The notes: generated from the letters alone by a model not told the origin. Shown: positions 26,101-34,132, counted from the stretch's first letter. The stretch: DNA of 49,153 nucleotides from Candidatus Poribacteria bacterium (GCA_022826645.1 JAJDUM010000067.1:1-49153); one strand, 5' to 3'. Numbers and translations: made by a program.

Positions 26101-26595
26101 GTGTTTCTCGAAGGAGAACAGGACTTGGTCGCCAACTTTTAGATCCAATTCCTCCTGGAGGGATTGGTTGATATGAACTGGTGGAAAGAGCTGTCCCGGT
26201 TGTTTGTCCAGAATAGGAACGGATTGGCTGGAAGCCTCGTCCCACATGCCTGCGAATCGCGCATCGACTCCCTGGATCTGGACACGGGAGGCGCGCGCCT
26301 TGGTCTTGGGGTTGACCGCGGTGCCGCTTAGAAGAATAGCCGGTACGGTTTCCCGACGGAATTGTGTTTCCCCCTCCAACTTGCGGGACAGATCGGTCCC
26401 TAACTCTTCGCGAAAAAACCGCTCTGATACGAGCGCATAGTCGATCCGCCCCAATCGGTCTAAAGTGAGATGGCGCAGGCTGCCCCGGACAGAGTCACCG
26501 ACCAGCAACGCACCGGTCAGCATCGCTGTTGCGACCGCAGCACCGAGCAACACAGCAAGCTGGATTCGCCAAAAATAGCTTAGACTTCGGCGCAT
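23134..26595 (-). CDS. ABC transporter permease with two FtsX domains (YbbP-like)
   Basis: A 1153-aa permease. A first helix (about 12-32, 'LAVLLGAAVATAMLTGALLVG') is followed by a long MacB-like periplasmic domain, then a central cluster of helices ('LFIGFSLFLIASAALLVGLLF' onward), a second periplasmic domain, and a C-terminal FtsX set ('TLGGLGLLLGTLGLGIVLL', 'LLIGILIGTVSALIAVG', 'VFLVGIGASAIAVYFAL'). Two FtsX modules in one chain match the YbbAP-type exporters, which move lipids or other hydrophobic compounds out of the inner membrane. Its start overlaps the end of the ATPase gene by 16 bp, so the two form a translationally coupled operon. Confidence 0.87.
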   Translation of the reverse strand: MRRSLSYFWRIQLAVLLGAAVATAMLTGALLVGDSVRGSLRHLTLDRLGRIDYALVSERFFREELGTDLSRKLEGETQFRRETVPAILLSGTAVNPKTKARASRVQIQGVDARFAGMWDEASSQSVPILDKQPGQLFPPVHINQSLQEELDLKVGDQVLFSFEKHSEIHREFLLGHRDSSEVLQTLRLTVTKILPDHGVGNFGLRPSQSRPLNAYIPLTVLQKALRREAKVNAIFVSAASSDPSDPTAPDALPALQNRLHQALKLEDLGLILRHVTSESIRGVGYLSLESTQFLLKPAVIEVARSVAIERRTLFLPVLTYLANTITANGRTIPYSTITGLDTQRAFSLELTDGSAAPPLADDEILLNEWAATDLGAKVGDQIDISYYIAGPREKLLTRDAQFRLKGVVAIEGLAADRGLTPDFPGIHEADDMSEWNAPFPVDLSRIRPKDEVYWDLFRATPKAFVSGATAQRLWHSRFGDLTAVQIRTILGVDLETIRTNFERRLLDKIRPEQVGLVFQPVKADGLAAAAGSTDFSALFIGFSLFLIASAALLVGLLFRLGVEQRASEIGVLLAAGYPISTVRRRFVKEGGLVAGIGGLIGLGGGVVYAWLLMAGLRTWWLAAVGTPFLTLHVAPLSLVLGYLIALVVSLFSIGWTIRQLGRVPIPTLIAGGSSADRLSNRSSGSISRSRILAFASFGLVLGLTIFALASGATALTGLFFGSGVLLLIAGLSCFSIWLRLGGSAAGSPRVATTVQMGIKSSGRQPGRSMLCAALVGCACFVIVAVGANRHIEKKGETVPQKASGTGGFTLVAESDIPLHHDLNSQEGRFELGFSDSDSDSTSQVQTFGFRVLPGEDASCLNLYRPQKPRILGASANFIERGGFQFQGTVVARENPWVLLEDELESGVIPAIADYNSAQWILHLGLDDELTIQDESGEPLKLRLVGVLQRSLFQSELLISEANFKKHFPSQSGYSYFLIQIPLTPDPAGFTKKAEHIGHTLERTLDDYGLDVTSATEKLASYRAVENTYLSTFQTLGGLGLLLGTLGLGIVLLRNIIERSGELATLRAFGFRRATLSLMLLSENGFLLLIGILIGTVSALIAVGPHLMTPGAQVPWFSLTMTLVSVFLVGIGASAIAVYFALRRPLLPALKHDA

Positions 26596-27254
26596 CTACC
26601 CGCCTCCAATTCAAAACGTCGTTCAAAGCGAGATGCGAGTTCAAGGCTATGAGTGACGACGATCAGAATGTTCTGTTCGGCTTGGTGTAGTTCAAATAGT
26701 AAGGACGACACCTCATCTGCGATAGCGTGATCGAGGTTGCCCGTGGGTTCGTCGCAGAGGATAAGGTTGGGTTGGTTGATGAGAGCACGTGCTACGGCTA
26801 CCCGCTGCCGTTCGCCGCCGGATAGCTCGCCGGGTCGATGGCTCAAACGGTGGGCAAGTCCAACCCGGTCAAGGAGTTCCCGCGCACGCTTATCGGCATC
26901 TCCGTCGTGGTTTTTGAACGCCATGGCAGGAATCAGCGCGTTTTCCCAGACCGAATACTGCGGCAACAGATGGTGGTCTTGAAAGACAAAGCCGATTCCC
27001 TGATTCCGAAATCTGGCGAGTTGCGGCTCTGCCAGCCCAAACGGGTCCTTGCCGTTAATTTCAATCTGTCCCGATGAGGGCCGATCCAATGTGCCGATTA
27101 GGTGCAGCAATGTACTTTTCCCAGAACCAGAGGGACCGGTGATGGCGAGGGATTCGCCTTGCGACATTTCAAACGAGATGCCACGAAGCACCTCAACCGG
27201 TTGTGTTTCAGTGCCGAAGTTTTTGTAGATGTCGGATACCTTAAGAGAGTTCAT
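26580..27254 (-). CDS. ABC transporter ATP-binding protein (LolD/YbbA-like)
   Basis: A 224-aa ATPase of the MacB/LolD/YbbA group. It has Walker A (GPSGSGKST, about 41-49), the Q-loop '[11 protein letters not shown]', the signature '[15 protein letters not shown]', Walker B '[12 protein letters not shown]' and the switch His in 'VTHSLEL'. It partners the FtsX permease encoded immediately downstream with a 16-bp overlap. The ATG at 27254 has no strong ribosome binding site. Confidence 0.92.
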   Translation of the reverse strand: MNSLKVSDIYKNFGTETQPVEVLRGISFEMSQGESLAITGPSGSGKSTLLHLIGTLDRPSSGQIEINGKDPFGLAEPQLARFRNQGIGFVFQDHHLLPQYSVWENALIPAMAFKNHDGDADKRARELLDRVGLAHRLSHRPGELSGGERQRVAVARALINQPNLILCDEPTGNLDHAIADEVSSLLFELHQAEQNILIVVTHSLELASRFERRFELEAGRCAEV

Positions 27255-27296
27255 AAGTTCACTGGTTCATTGATTCATTGAAGAACCGGATTTGTT

Positions 27297-27722
27297 TTAC
27301 GTCTCGCAGTTTGCTGCTTCGATCTGATCGGCGATAAAATCTGGTATCGGGATGGCGCTCAGCTTTTCGCCGGGGTTGCAGATACAGCACGCCGCCGTCA
27401 ATTGGCCGTGAGCAATTTCTACGTCGTCTTTTGTAAAGATGAATTGATAGGTGAGGGATTTGGTCCCTTTTCTGGCAATCGTCAGACGGATTTCCAATTC
27501 ATCTTCAAATTTGACCGGCTTGAGATACTCACACGAGGCTGATAGTCGGGGCCAACCGATTTTGTTTCCATCCCATTCTGTGTCAACGCTTGTCCCCAAG
27601 GAACGGAGAAATTCGTGCTCGGCGGATTCCATAAAAACAAAGAACCGCGCAAAATGGACGATACCCGCCATGTCGGTATCAGAGAATTCTATTCGGCGTT
27701 TGGTGCGGTATTCGTGTGGCAT
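27297..27722 (-). CDS. Acyl-CoA thioesterase, 4-hydroxybenzoyl-CoA thioesterase (hotdog) family
   Basis: A 141-aa single hotdog-fold protein. 'RRIEFSDTDMAGIVHFARFFVFMESAEHEFL' is the family motif around the catalytic Asp (SDTD) and the hotdog helix; 'FEDELEIRLTIARKGTKSLTYQF' forms the following strands. It likely hydrolyses short- or branched-chain acyl-CoA thioesters in the cytoplasm. The start is placed at the ATG at 27722, just before the fold begins; the frame is open to 27788 but the extra residues do not fit the family. It lies directly upstream of the ABC operon on the same strand. Confidence 0.85.
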   Translation of the reverse strand: MPHEYRTKRRIEFSDTDMAGIVHFARFFVFMESAEHEFLRSLGTSVDTEWDGNKIGWPRLSASCEYLKPVKFEDELEIRLTIARKGTKSLTYQFIFTKDDVEIAHGQLTAACCICNPGEKLSAIPIPDFIADQIEAANCET

Positions 27723-27800
27723 GGTAAAGTCAATCGATTCGCAGTATGCTATCCAATCAACGTGCTTCAAAAGATGGTAAATTATCACATTATTTGATCA

Positions 27801-28307
27801 TCAATAACCGATAAGAGTAATACCTTTGAGAGGCAAAGCCAATCGACCACTGATGTATAAGGTTTCCAGAAATGTGTAAACCTTTCGAAAATCATCGCTA
27901 TTCTTGTATTTGTTTCTGACAGCCAGAATGAGAAACTCCACCCCGTGCATCATTGAGGCTTGAAAAATATCTTTAAGAAATGCGTAATTTGCAACTGCTC
28001 TGCCTGCTTCAACTTCTAAGACAACTCTACCATCATTACTGATCCCATCGGCATTGAAAGATTGGTCGATGCTATTATTTTCGCCAAAGAGAACAGGTAC
28101 GTGAATTTTCTTTTCCTTAGTCTTTCCTTTTTCAACTATGAATTCTGCATCTTCAAGATGAGGTCTCAAGATCTCTAAAACTTCGTCGCTTTTTAGTTCG
28201 TTATCCGGCGATTTTATTTTCTCGTAGGCCAATTCAAAGCACTTGATTACTTGCTGAATTTGTTCTGTTATTCCCACCGACCTCGGGAACAGCTGGTATT
28301 TTAACAT
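27801..28307 (-). CDS. Hypothetical protein, possible PD-(D/E)xK-type nuclease with ExE motif
   Basis: A 168-aa soluble protein I cannot assign to a named family. The core 'FNADGISNDGRVVLEVEAGRAVANYAFLKDIFQASM' has an Asp, then a strand ending Glu-Val-Glu, then a helix, followed by the strand 'EFLILAVRNKY'. This is the layout of a restriction-nuclease-like fold with Glu-x-Glu, similar to the small protein at 2104-2628. No methylase or toxin partner is adjacent. The function is inferred and uncertain. Confidence 0.6.
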   Translation of the reverse strand: MLKYQLFPRSVGITEQIQQVIKCFELAYEKIKSPDNELKSDEVLEILRPHLEDAEFIVEKGKTKEKKIHVPVLFGENNSIDQSFNADGISNDGRVVLEVEAGRAVANYAFLKDIFQASMMHGVEFLILAVRNKYKNSDDFRKVYTFLETLYISGRLALPLKGITLIGY

Positions 28308-28368
28308 CGCTATGAGATCCTCTTCGGTAATTTCAAAAGAGCTCTGAGACAGATCTTAAATCTGTAGC

Positions 28369-29274
28369 TCATTCAGCCATTCCTATACTCAGCTTCCGTG
28401 ATGCTTTTTGGGCAATTTCTGACCCCGGCTGAAGTGCGAGGACTTTCTCATAGTCGGCGTGGGCATCGTCGTAACGTCCGAGCCGTTGATATGCGGATGC
28501 TCTGCGAAAATAGATGGGACCCAAAGTTGGGTGCCCCTCTCCCCAACCCTGAATCTCATCGGTTGAAAGCTGAATGACTTTGTGATAGTCAGAATCGGCT
28601 GCGTCCGGTTGATTTAATCGGAGATAGATTTCGGCCCGTCGGAGATATGCCTCCGCAAAGGCAGGTTCAATCTCGATTGACTTGCCGAGATCTGCGAGCG
28701 CAAGTTGGTCTTCCCCCAGCTGCGTGTAGGCAACTCCGCGATAATAGTAGGCGGCAGCACCGGGTTTGCGCTCAATGACCGCTCCGTAATCCTCAAGTGC
28801 GCGTTGCGTGTCTCCTATCTCCAGATAGGTTTCTGCCCGCTTCCATGTTACAAACCCCGCCCATCGCTTCTCCAACGACGCTGCGTAATCCGCGAGCGCG
28901 TGCTGATAATCGCCCAAAGCGCGATGGGCATCCCCGCGACTGTAGTAGGCGTCGGCTGTGTACCGATTTAGGCTCAGTGTCTGCGTATAATCGTCGATTG
29001 CCTTTATATACTCGCCCAGACGATAGTGTGCAAGTCCACGCTTAACGTAGGCTTCCGCATATTTTGGACTGATTTCAATCGCACGGGTAAAGGTGGAGAC
29101 CGCGCTACGGTTATCACGGTCCTTTTGGGTTCCAAGGAGCTCTGTCCCCTTGACGACGAATTCGCGCGCTTGGGGATCTTCCCCTTTCAGGTTATCCCAA
29201 CTCACGAATCGGGAGGCGATGAGGACGCAGGCAATAAGCACCGGCACCATAACGTAAATCAATAAACGCGACAT
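28369..29274 (-). CDS. TPR-repeat protein, membrane-anchored
   Basis: A 301-aa protein with an N-terminal membrane anchor or uncleaved signal (MSRLLIYVMVPVLIACVLIA) followed by about seven tetratricopeptide repeats covering residues ~45-295, with typical units such as 'AEAYVKRGLAHYRLGEYIKAIDDYTQTLSL'. TPR arrays scaffold protein-protein contacts; no enzyme domain is present. The ATG at 29274 follows AAAGGA by about six bases and starts exactly at the hydrophobic anchor. The open frame continues upstream to 29490 but overlaps the end of the next gene. It is probably cotranscribed with the phosphoesterase and bicupin genes upstream. Confidence 0.82.
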   Translation of the reverse strand: MSRLLIYVMVPVLIACVLIASRFVSWDNLKGEDPQAREFVVKGTELLGTQKDRDNRSAVSTFTRAIEISPKYAEAYVKRGLAHYRLGEYIKAIDDYTQTLSLNRYTADAYYSRGDAHRALGDYQHALADYAASLEKRWAGFVTWKRAETYLEIGDTQRALEDYGAVIERKPGAAAYYYRGVAYTQLGEDQLALADLGKSIEIEPAFAEAYLRRAEIYLRLNQPDAADSDYHKVIQLSTDEIQGWGEGHPTLGPIYFRRASAYQRLGRYDDAHADYEKVLALQPGSEIAQKASRKLSIGMAE

Positions 29275-29305
29275 AGATGATCCTTTGTGAGACAGAACTG
29301 AATCT

Positions 29306-30286
29306 TTAAGGCTGCAGCGGATGAATCTCTGTACCGTACCGCAGTTCGGTGACAGCGTTGTAGCGTTTGGAGAGATCGATAGCGAGATAAGATCGTACCC
29401 CCGGCGACGCGCCATAGCCGGTTGAGAAGATGATTTGGTGCACTCCGAGTCGTGCCACGCCATCACTGACCGCATTCTCAGGGAAAACACTCACCGGCGT
29501 GTGTCCAACAGCTAATACTCGACCTCCGATTTTTTTGAGGAATTCAGCCGTGTGAGATGGGGTGTATCCACTGCTCAACGCGACGGTAGGACGTCCCCAG
29601 AGCAATTCGTCCAGTACCTTTTTGCTCGGACGAGCGAGGTCATCGAGGTTTTTGGCAGAACGCGATGTTCCTGCATGGACACCGACAAATCCGTTTTTGC
29701 CAACAGCAATTGTTGGGAGACTGGTCAGGTAGTTGTAGTGTTCATCCGTCATCCGCTCAATAAAGTTGAACTGCTTGAAGTAAGCACCGTGGGCGGTTTG
29801 ATAAAGTTGAGCAATCATATCTCGGCGGTTGTCCGCATTCATACCGGCTCTTTTGAGCATGGCATACGCATCAGCGGAGGCAAATTCGTGGTTCCCTCTG
29901 ATATAGATGAGACGTTCTTCTCCCAACTGCTCCTGGAGTTGCATGATCCGATCGACAATTTTTAGGTCTCCGTAAGGTTCAAAGATCGGATCGCCCGGTT
30001 TATGATCGACCGCATCGCCGAGGATCAACCCGTAGACATCTTCCCCTGCTTCAATTCGCTCCACCAATTTTGTTTCTGCCAGCCATCGACTGAAATTGCT
30101 CCACTGCGCCTGAAAGTCCGTTGCAACATACACGGTGCCTTTGTCAGGCAGGACAACCAACGCTCCATCTCGCGTTACCTGATTTGGATAGTCGGTAAGT
30201 GATTTGGCTTCTTCCGCCTCCAAGGCTCTGAGATAGAGGCTGAAGCAGCTGAACAGAATAAGAAAAAGGGTTCTTAGCATTTTCAT
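29306..30286 (-). CDS. Calcineurin-like metallophosphoesterase, exported
   Basis: A 326-aa protein with a signal peptide (residues 1-25) and the PPP/calcineurin motif order: D57-F-Q59 (VATDFQAQ), G-D91-AVD (ILGDAVDH), G-N-H133-E (IRGNHEF), 'GVHAG' with His204 and 'VGHTPV' with His262. The first motif normally reads Asp-x-His; here the His is Gln, so one metal ligand is altered. A periplasmic phosphatase or nucleotide-hydrolase role is likely. The start is the ATG at 30286 (a TTG directly before it is possible); the bicupin gene ends eight bases upstream, suggesting coupled translation. Confidence 0.85.
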   Translation of the reverse strand: MKMLRTLFLILFSCFSLYLRALEAEEAKSLTDYPNQVTRDGALVVLPDKGTVYVATDFQAQWSNFSRWLAETKLVERIEAGEDVYGLILGDAVDHKPGDPIFEPYGDLKIVDRIMQLQEQLGEERLIYIRGNHEFASADAYAMLKRAGMNADNRRDMIAQLYQTAHGAYFKQFNFIERMTDEHYNYLTSLPTIAVGKNGFVGVHAGTSRSAKNLDDLARPSKKVLDELLWGRPTVALSSGYTPSHTAEFLKKIGGRVLAVGHTPVSVFPENAVSDGVARLGVHQIIFSTGYGASPGVRSYLAIDLSKRYNAVTELRYGTEIHPLQP

Positions 30287-30294
30287 CAACTTAG

Positions 30295-31113
30295 CTACCG
30301 CGTCGTCAAATCATCCCCGAAATTGGTGGCGTCGGTCTTGCCACGTTCAAGGCACACAGCGACCACAAGCATCTCAAGGTCGTCCTGCGTATGATTATAG
30401 AGACCGTGTGATCCCCCAAGCCGATTGGGAATTGCCGCGCCTTCGTAGACCTCCTCCGTTTCATCATCGACGGTCATCCGACCGCTACCGTTCAGGATGA
30501 TGTAGGCTTCCTCGATGCGATCGTGCCGATGATAGCCGACGGAGGTGCCGGGTGGTAGGACAGCATGACCGACGAAGCCCCAATTGTTGCGAAAATCTTG
30601 ATGTTGCCACAGCATCCGAGCAGCGATCTCGCCTTTGCCCTCATGTGACTGGCTATAGGTCAGAAGATCACGATCCAACCGAGCGACAGGCAGACGATCG
30701 ATTGACTCCAAGGGTGCGCCGACACGGTCATCGCCGAAATCGGTTGAATCTGGGGGCACACCAACCGCTGTAACGTTGAAATTGAACCATCGCGTCTCTT
30801 TGTCGGTGTGGTTGTAGATGGCGTGGGACTCGCCTTGACGTAACGGAACGGCTGCGCCGCCGACAATTTCCGCCGTGCGACCGTTGTGCGTAAATTGGGC
30901 AGCATTGTCAACTGTGACAAAGACCTCCTCAGCGGTGTCGTGCCGGTGGTGACCGATACCGCCGCCGGGCAGCAGGATCGCGCTATGGATAAACCGCCAT
31001 GGGGTTCCAAAATCATCGCTCCCAAAAAGACTCTTGAATAGGATCGAGTTTGCCCCGGCATGGACGCTGCTGATTTCTTCCATCTCTTCACGTCGAGCAT
31101 AAGCAATTTTCAT
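30295..31113 (-). CDS. Bicupin (two cupin_2 domains) protein
   Basis: A 272-aa protein with two consecutive cupin domains. Each has the metal-binding pattern: 'GGGIGHHRHDTAEEVFVTV' around residue 55, with partner His in 'GESHAIYNH', and 'GTSVGYHRHDRIEEAYIIL' in the second half, with partner His in 'GGSHGLYNH'. The near-identical spacing indicates an internal duplication. It may be an oxygenase, isomerase or sugar-binding protein; no reaction can be assigned. GAGGAGA precedes the ATG at 31113. It heads a three-gene minus-strand cluster with the phosphoesterase and the TPR protein. Confidence 0.82.
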   Translation of the reverse strand: MKIAYARREEMEEISSVHAGANSILFKSLFGSDDFGTPWRFIHSAILLPGGGIGHHRHDTAEEVFVTVDNAAQFTHNGRTAEIVGGAAVPLRQGESHAIYNHTDKETRWFNFNVTAVGVPPDSTDFGDDRVGAPLESIDRLPVARLDRDLLTYSQSHEGKGEIAARMLWQHQDFRNNWGFVGHAVLPPGTSVGYHRHDRIEEAYIILNGSGRMTVDDETEEVYEGAAIPNRLGGSHGLYNHTQDDLEMLVVAVCLERGKTDATNFGDDLTTR

Positions 31114-31157
31114 TTTCAGATCTCTCCTCAAAAATTAACCAATCAAGACTTCCGGTT

Positions 31158-31185
31158 TTCACGTTTCACGCGTCACGTTTCACTC
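31158..31185 (-). repeat. Period-7 RCGTGAW tandem array (4 units, inverted)
   Basis: In + orientation the units are TTCACGT, TTCACGC, GTCACGT and TTCACTC, in 7-bp register. The array lies about 45 bp upstream of the bicupin start. Confidence 0.75.
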
Positions 31186-31245
31186 TCAATCTTTGGACGG
31201 AGAGCGTATCATCAGCTGCAAACTAGCACCATTGTTTGTTACATT

Positions 31246-31956
31246 TCAATCCAAAGTTTCGCCCGGTTGGAGTTCGACAATTTCAACGGCTTGATCTTTG
31301 GTCAGTTCACGGAATGCGTCCGGTGTCCCTGTTAGGAGCGGAAATGTCCCGTAGTGCATCGGCACAACAGCAGGCACATTAAGCAACTGTGTAGCATAAG
31401 CTGCCTCACGGGGACCCATCGTGAAGTGATCGCCGATTGGCAAGAGCGCGAGATCCGGCTGATAGATTTCACCGATGATTCGCATATCGCCAAACACGCT
31501 TGTGTCACCCGCGTTGTAGATTTTATACCCGTTTGAAAACTCAAGAATAAATCCCGCAGACTCACCGAGATAAACGATTGTGCCATCCTCCTCTGTGAAG
31601 CTGCTGCTGTGGACAGCTGTTACCATAGTTGCGTTCAGTCCATCGACCGAAACGGTGCCCCCTTTGTTCATGCCGATTGTGTTTTCAACCCCTTTACTCG
31701 CAAGCCAAGCGCTGACTTCGATCATCGCCACGACGGTTGGGGAATGCTGCTTCGCAAGGTCAACGGCATCGGCGGTGTGGTCGGCGTGTCCGTGAGTAAT
31801 GAGCATGACATCGAGCTTATCAAATGTTTTGAGGGCATCCGGACAGGCTGGGTTACTGGCTACCCATGGATCTATTAGACAGGTCTGTCCCTCAAATTCA
31901 GTTTTAAAAGTTCCGTGTCCAAGCCACGTAAGTTTAATTCCGTTATTCAGTTTCAC
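31246..31956 (-). CDS. UPF0173-type metal-dependent hydrolase (metallo-beta-lactamase fold)
   Basis: A 236-aa hydrolase of the UlaG/UPF0173 group. It has 'LTWLGHGTFKTEF', 'CLIDPWV', the metal motif HGHADHT, 'NAGDTSVF' and 'VPMHYGTFPLLTGTPDAF' with the final His, all in family order. It is probably a cytoplasmic phosphoesterase or lactonase-type enzyme; the substrate is unknown. Two starts are possible: GTG at 31956, which has GGAGGA about five bases upstream and gives the usual N-terminus, and an ATG four codons earlier (31968) without a ribosome binding site. The GTG is preferred. It is transcribed from the promoter at 32000-32029. Confidence 0.88.
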   Translation of the reverse strand: MKLNNGIKLTWLGHGTFKTEFEGQTCLIDPWVASNPACPDALKTFDKLDVMLITHGHADHTADAVDLAKQHSPTVVAMIEVSAWLASKGVENTIGMNKGGTVSVDGLNATMVTAVHSSSFTEEDGTIVYLGESAGFILEFSNGYKIYNAGDTSVFGDMRIIGEIYQPDLALLPIGDHFTMGPREAAYATQLLNVPAVVPMHYGTFPLLTGTPDAFRELTKDQAVEIVELQPGETLD

Positions 31957-31999
31957 TGCTTCCTCCATATACGGTTTATGGTTAGAGTTAATTGAGCGT

Positions 32000-32029
32000 A
32001 TTATACAGAATAGCCCCGTTTCTTTGCAA
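32000..32029 (-). promoter_or_regulatory. Promoter of the UPF0173 hydrolase gene
   Basis: On the minus strand a -35 TTGCAA (32024-32029) is followed after 18 bp by a consensus TATAAT (32000-32005). It is back to back with the promoter at 32041-32069; the two -35 boxes are 11 bp apart. Confidence 0.6.
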
Positions 32030-32040
32030 CCATATTGTCA

Positions 32041-32069
32041 TTGACTTGGATCACCAAGTTTGCTATAAT
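32041..32069 (+). promoter_or_regulatory. Promoter of the AAC(3)-like gene
   Basis: TTGACT (32041-32046), a 17-bp spacer and consensus TATAAT (32064-32069) form a near-ideal sigma-70 promoter. Transcription would begin near 32076, about 80 nt before the ATG at 32159. Confidence 0.75.
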
Positions 32070-32158
32070 CCCCTCCACTGTAATGGCGCATATCGCTCCC
32101 TATCCTGCGCTTTGGATGCCTCCTATATGAGTCAATTTAGGCATTGGGTATAGAAGAG

Positions 32159-32920
32159 ATGAGTCAAGGTAAAATCGTTCAAAAGACAGACGTTCCGACT
32201 ACGATTGACTCGCTACAGTCTGATTTCAATGCCCTTGGCATCAGATCGGGGATGGTATTGTTGGTTCATTCATCTTTAAGCACGATGGGCTGGGTGTGTG
32301 GCGGGCCGGTGGCGGTCATAATAGCACTTCAGCAGACACTGGGCACAACCGGAACCCTTGTTATGCCCACTCACTCAACCGATTTGACAGAACCGAGCCA
32401 GTGGGAAAATCCGCCTGTACCCGAATCGTGGTGGCCGGTCATACGTGCGACGACGCCAGCCTATCATCCGGATCTGACACCCACACGGTCAATGGGGGTT
32501 ATCGCAGAAACGTTCCGAAAGCAGAAAGGTGCCCTGCGCAGCGCACATCCACACCATTCGTTCTGTGCGTATGGAGATCAGGTATCACATATCGCAGATA
32601 ACCATTCATTGGCGTACGGTCTGGGTGAGGGATCACCACTTGCCAGAATCTATGATTTGGACGGTTTCGTCCTTCTTCTCGGCGTGGGACATGACAGCAA
32701 TACGTCAATGCACCTCGCAGAGTATCGTGCCACCTTTCCGACCAAACGCACCGTGCAGGAGGGTGCCCCGATCTCGGCAGCAGGAACAAGGAGATGGACT
32801 ACCTTTGAAGATATAGATTTGGATAGTTCAGATTTTGAGCAGATTGGTAAAGATTTTTGGAGAGTGATTCAGGAAGTGGGGTACGTTGTGGCAGGGTTGG
32901 GCTTGCGAATTGCCAACTGA
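32159..32920 (+). CDS. AAC(3) family N-acetyltransferase
   Basis: A 253-aa acetyl-CoA-dependent N-acetyltransferase of the aminoglycoside 3-N-acetyltransferase family. Family motifs run in order: 'LLVHSSLSTMGWVCGGP', 'GTLVMPTHSTDLTEPSQWENPPVPESWW', 'TPTRSMGVIAETFRK', 'RSAHPHHSFCAYG', 'GLGEGSPLARIYDLDGFVLLLGVGHDSNTSMHLAEY'. Many environmental members (YokD/FrbF-like) act on other amines, so antibiotic resistance should not be assumed. The ATG at 32159 is the likely start (an in-frame TTG lies at 32144). A strong promoter at 32041-32069 drives it, divergent from the UPF0173 hydrolase. Confidence 0.9.
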   Translation: MSQGKIVQKTDVPTTIDSLQSDFNALGIRSGMVLLVHSSLSTMGWVCGGPVAVIIALQQTLGTTGTLVMPTHSTDLTEPSQWENPPVPESWWPVIRATTPAYHPDLTPTRSMGVIAETFRKQKGALRSAHPHHSFCAYGDQVSHIADNHSLAYGLGEGSPLARIYDLDGFVLLLGVGHDSNTSMHLAEYRATFPTKRTVQEGAPISAAGTRRWTTFEDIDLDSSDFEQIGKDFWRVIQEVGYVVAGLGLRIAN

Positions 32921-33091
32921 TACCACAACGCACCCTCGTGGACTTCTCGGTCGACTGGCTGGAGCAGAATAGAGGGAAGTGAGTCGACTCTTGGGCTGTA
33001 CACGCTTCTGATGTAAGGGTGTGTGTTTTGGCTTTATAGTTTACATTCGTTCATAATTTCAACCCACAAAAAAACAGTTAAAGGAGATCTC

Positions 33092-34018
33092 ATGAGATTA
33101 GTAAGTTTTCAAAGTTCCGATGGGCCCAAACTGGGTGCTTTCGTTGATGACAAGGTTTTGGATCTGCAAGCCACCTATCAAGCGGCGGTCACAGATGATG
33201 CACTGCCCGCACTCTTGAGCGGTATGATCGCATTTCTCGAAAGTGGACAGCGGGGGTTTGATGCCGCTACCCATGCGATCAACGTGGCAGCGGAAAATCC
33301 GGAGAAAGCGGTCTGGAGTACAGATCCACTTCTCTCACCGATTCCCAATCCGAAGAAGCTGTTGCTGCTCGCTGGGAACTATGCCTCGCATATTGAGGAG
33401 GGCGGCGGGGTGGCGCTGAGCCAGTTGGAAACGACACCACGCGTTTTCATGAAGCCGCCGACCACCACCATAGTCGCGCATGAAGAAGCGATTATCATTC
33501 CACCCAACGGCGTTTTTACCGATTGGGAAGCGGAGATCGGTATCGTTATCGGTAAGCGCGGGAAATTCATTTCGGCTGATGAAGCGTATGATTATGTTGC
33601 AGGCTATACAGCGGTCAACGACGTTTCGGAGCGTGAACTGAAGGTGAAGGACAGCCGTGTAGACCGAGATGGCGATGAGTGGTTTGATTGGCTCAACGGT
33701 AAGTGGTTCGACACCTTTGCACCGGTGGGTCCCTGCCTCACGACAAAGGATGAAATCCCGGATCCGGGCACGCTGCGTATCTCTTGTCGCGTCAACGGCG
33801 AAACCAAACAGGATGCCAATACGGGACACATGATTTTTGACTGCGCGCAAATCGTGGAGTTCACCTCAACGTTAGTCACGCTTGAGCCGGGCGATATTAT
33901 CTCAACAGGCACACCCGCAGGCGTTGGACATCCCGATCAGAAACTGGTGGATGGCGATGTGGTTGAGGTCGAAATTGAGAAGATTGGCGTTTTGAGGAAT
34001 CCTGTTGTCCAAGGATGA
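33092..34018 (+). CDS. Fumarylacetoacetate hydrolase (FAH) family protein
   Basis: A 308-aa FAH-fold enzyme of the FAHD1/hydratase-isomerase type. The metal-binding Glu residues are in 'FTDWEAEIGIVIGKRG', a catalytic-region stretch 'PNPKKLLLLAGNYASHIEE' precedes it, and 'LEPGDIISTGTPAGVGHP' is the conserved C-terminal loop. Members cleave or isomerise beta-diketo acids in aromatic, sugar-acid or oxaloacetate metabolism; the substrate is open. AAGGAGA lies about five bases before the ATG at 33092. It may work with the other sugar-acid enzymes in the window, but it is not in an operon with them. Confidence 0.88.
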   Translation: MRLVSFQSSDGPKLGAFVDDKVLDLQATYQAAVTDDALPALLSGMIAFLESGQRGFDAATHAINVAAENPEKAVWSTDPLLSPIPNPKKLLLLAGNYASHIEEGGGVALSQLETTPRVFMKPPTTTIVAHEEAIIIPPNGVFTDWEAEIGIVIGKRGKFISADEAYDYVAGYTAVNDVSERELKVKDSRVDRDGDEWFDWLNGKWFDTFAPVGPCLTTKDEIPDPGTLRISCRVNGETKQDANTGHMIFDCAQIVEFTSTLVTLEPGDIISTGTPAGVGHPDQKLVDGDVVEVEIEKIGVLRNPVVQG

Positions 34019-34066
34019 TAAAAACATCTTTGCTCATATTCAAAAATCATGTAGCAGAAACTGTAG

Positions 34067-34087
34067 GGGCAACCCTTGTGGTTGCCC
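34067..34087. repeat. TAGGG/CCCTA palindrome with GGGCAACC stem
   Basis: GGGCAACC (34067-34074) and GGTTGCCC (34080-34087) flank CTTGT, with TAG on both outer edges. It lies between the FAH gene and the convergent coiled-coil gene and lacks a T run, so it is listed as a repeat rather than a terminator. Confidence 0.65.
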
Positions 34088-34132
34088 TAGCAAAAACTGA
34101 GGTGACGAAGCAGAGGACGCTTCGGAGGCAGA

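Noticed and set aside
32159..32920. Calling the AAC(3)-like gene an antibiotic-resistance gene.
   Set aside because: The family includes many environmental acetyltransferases with other substrates, and there is no mobile-element or resistance context.
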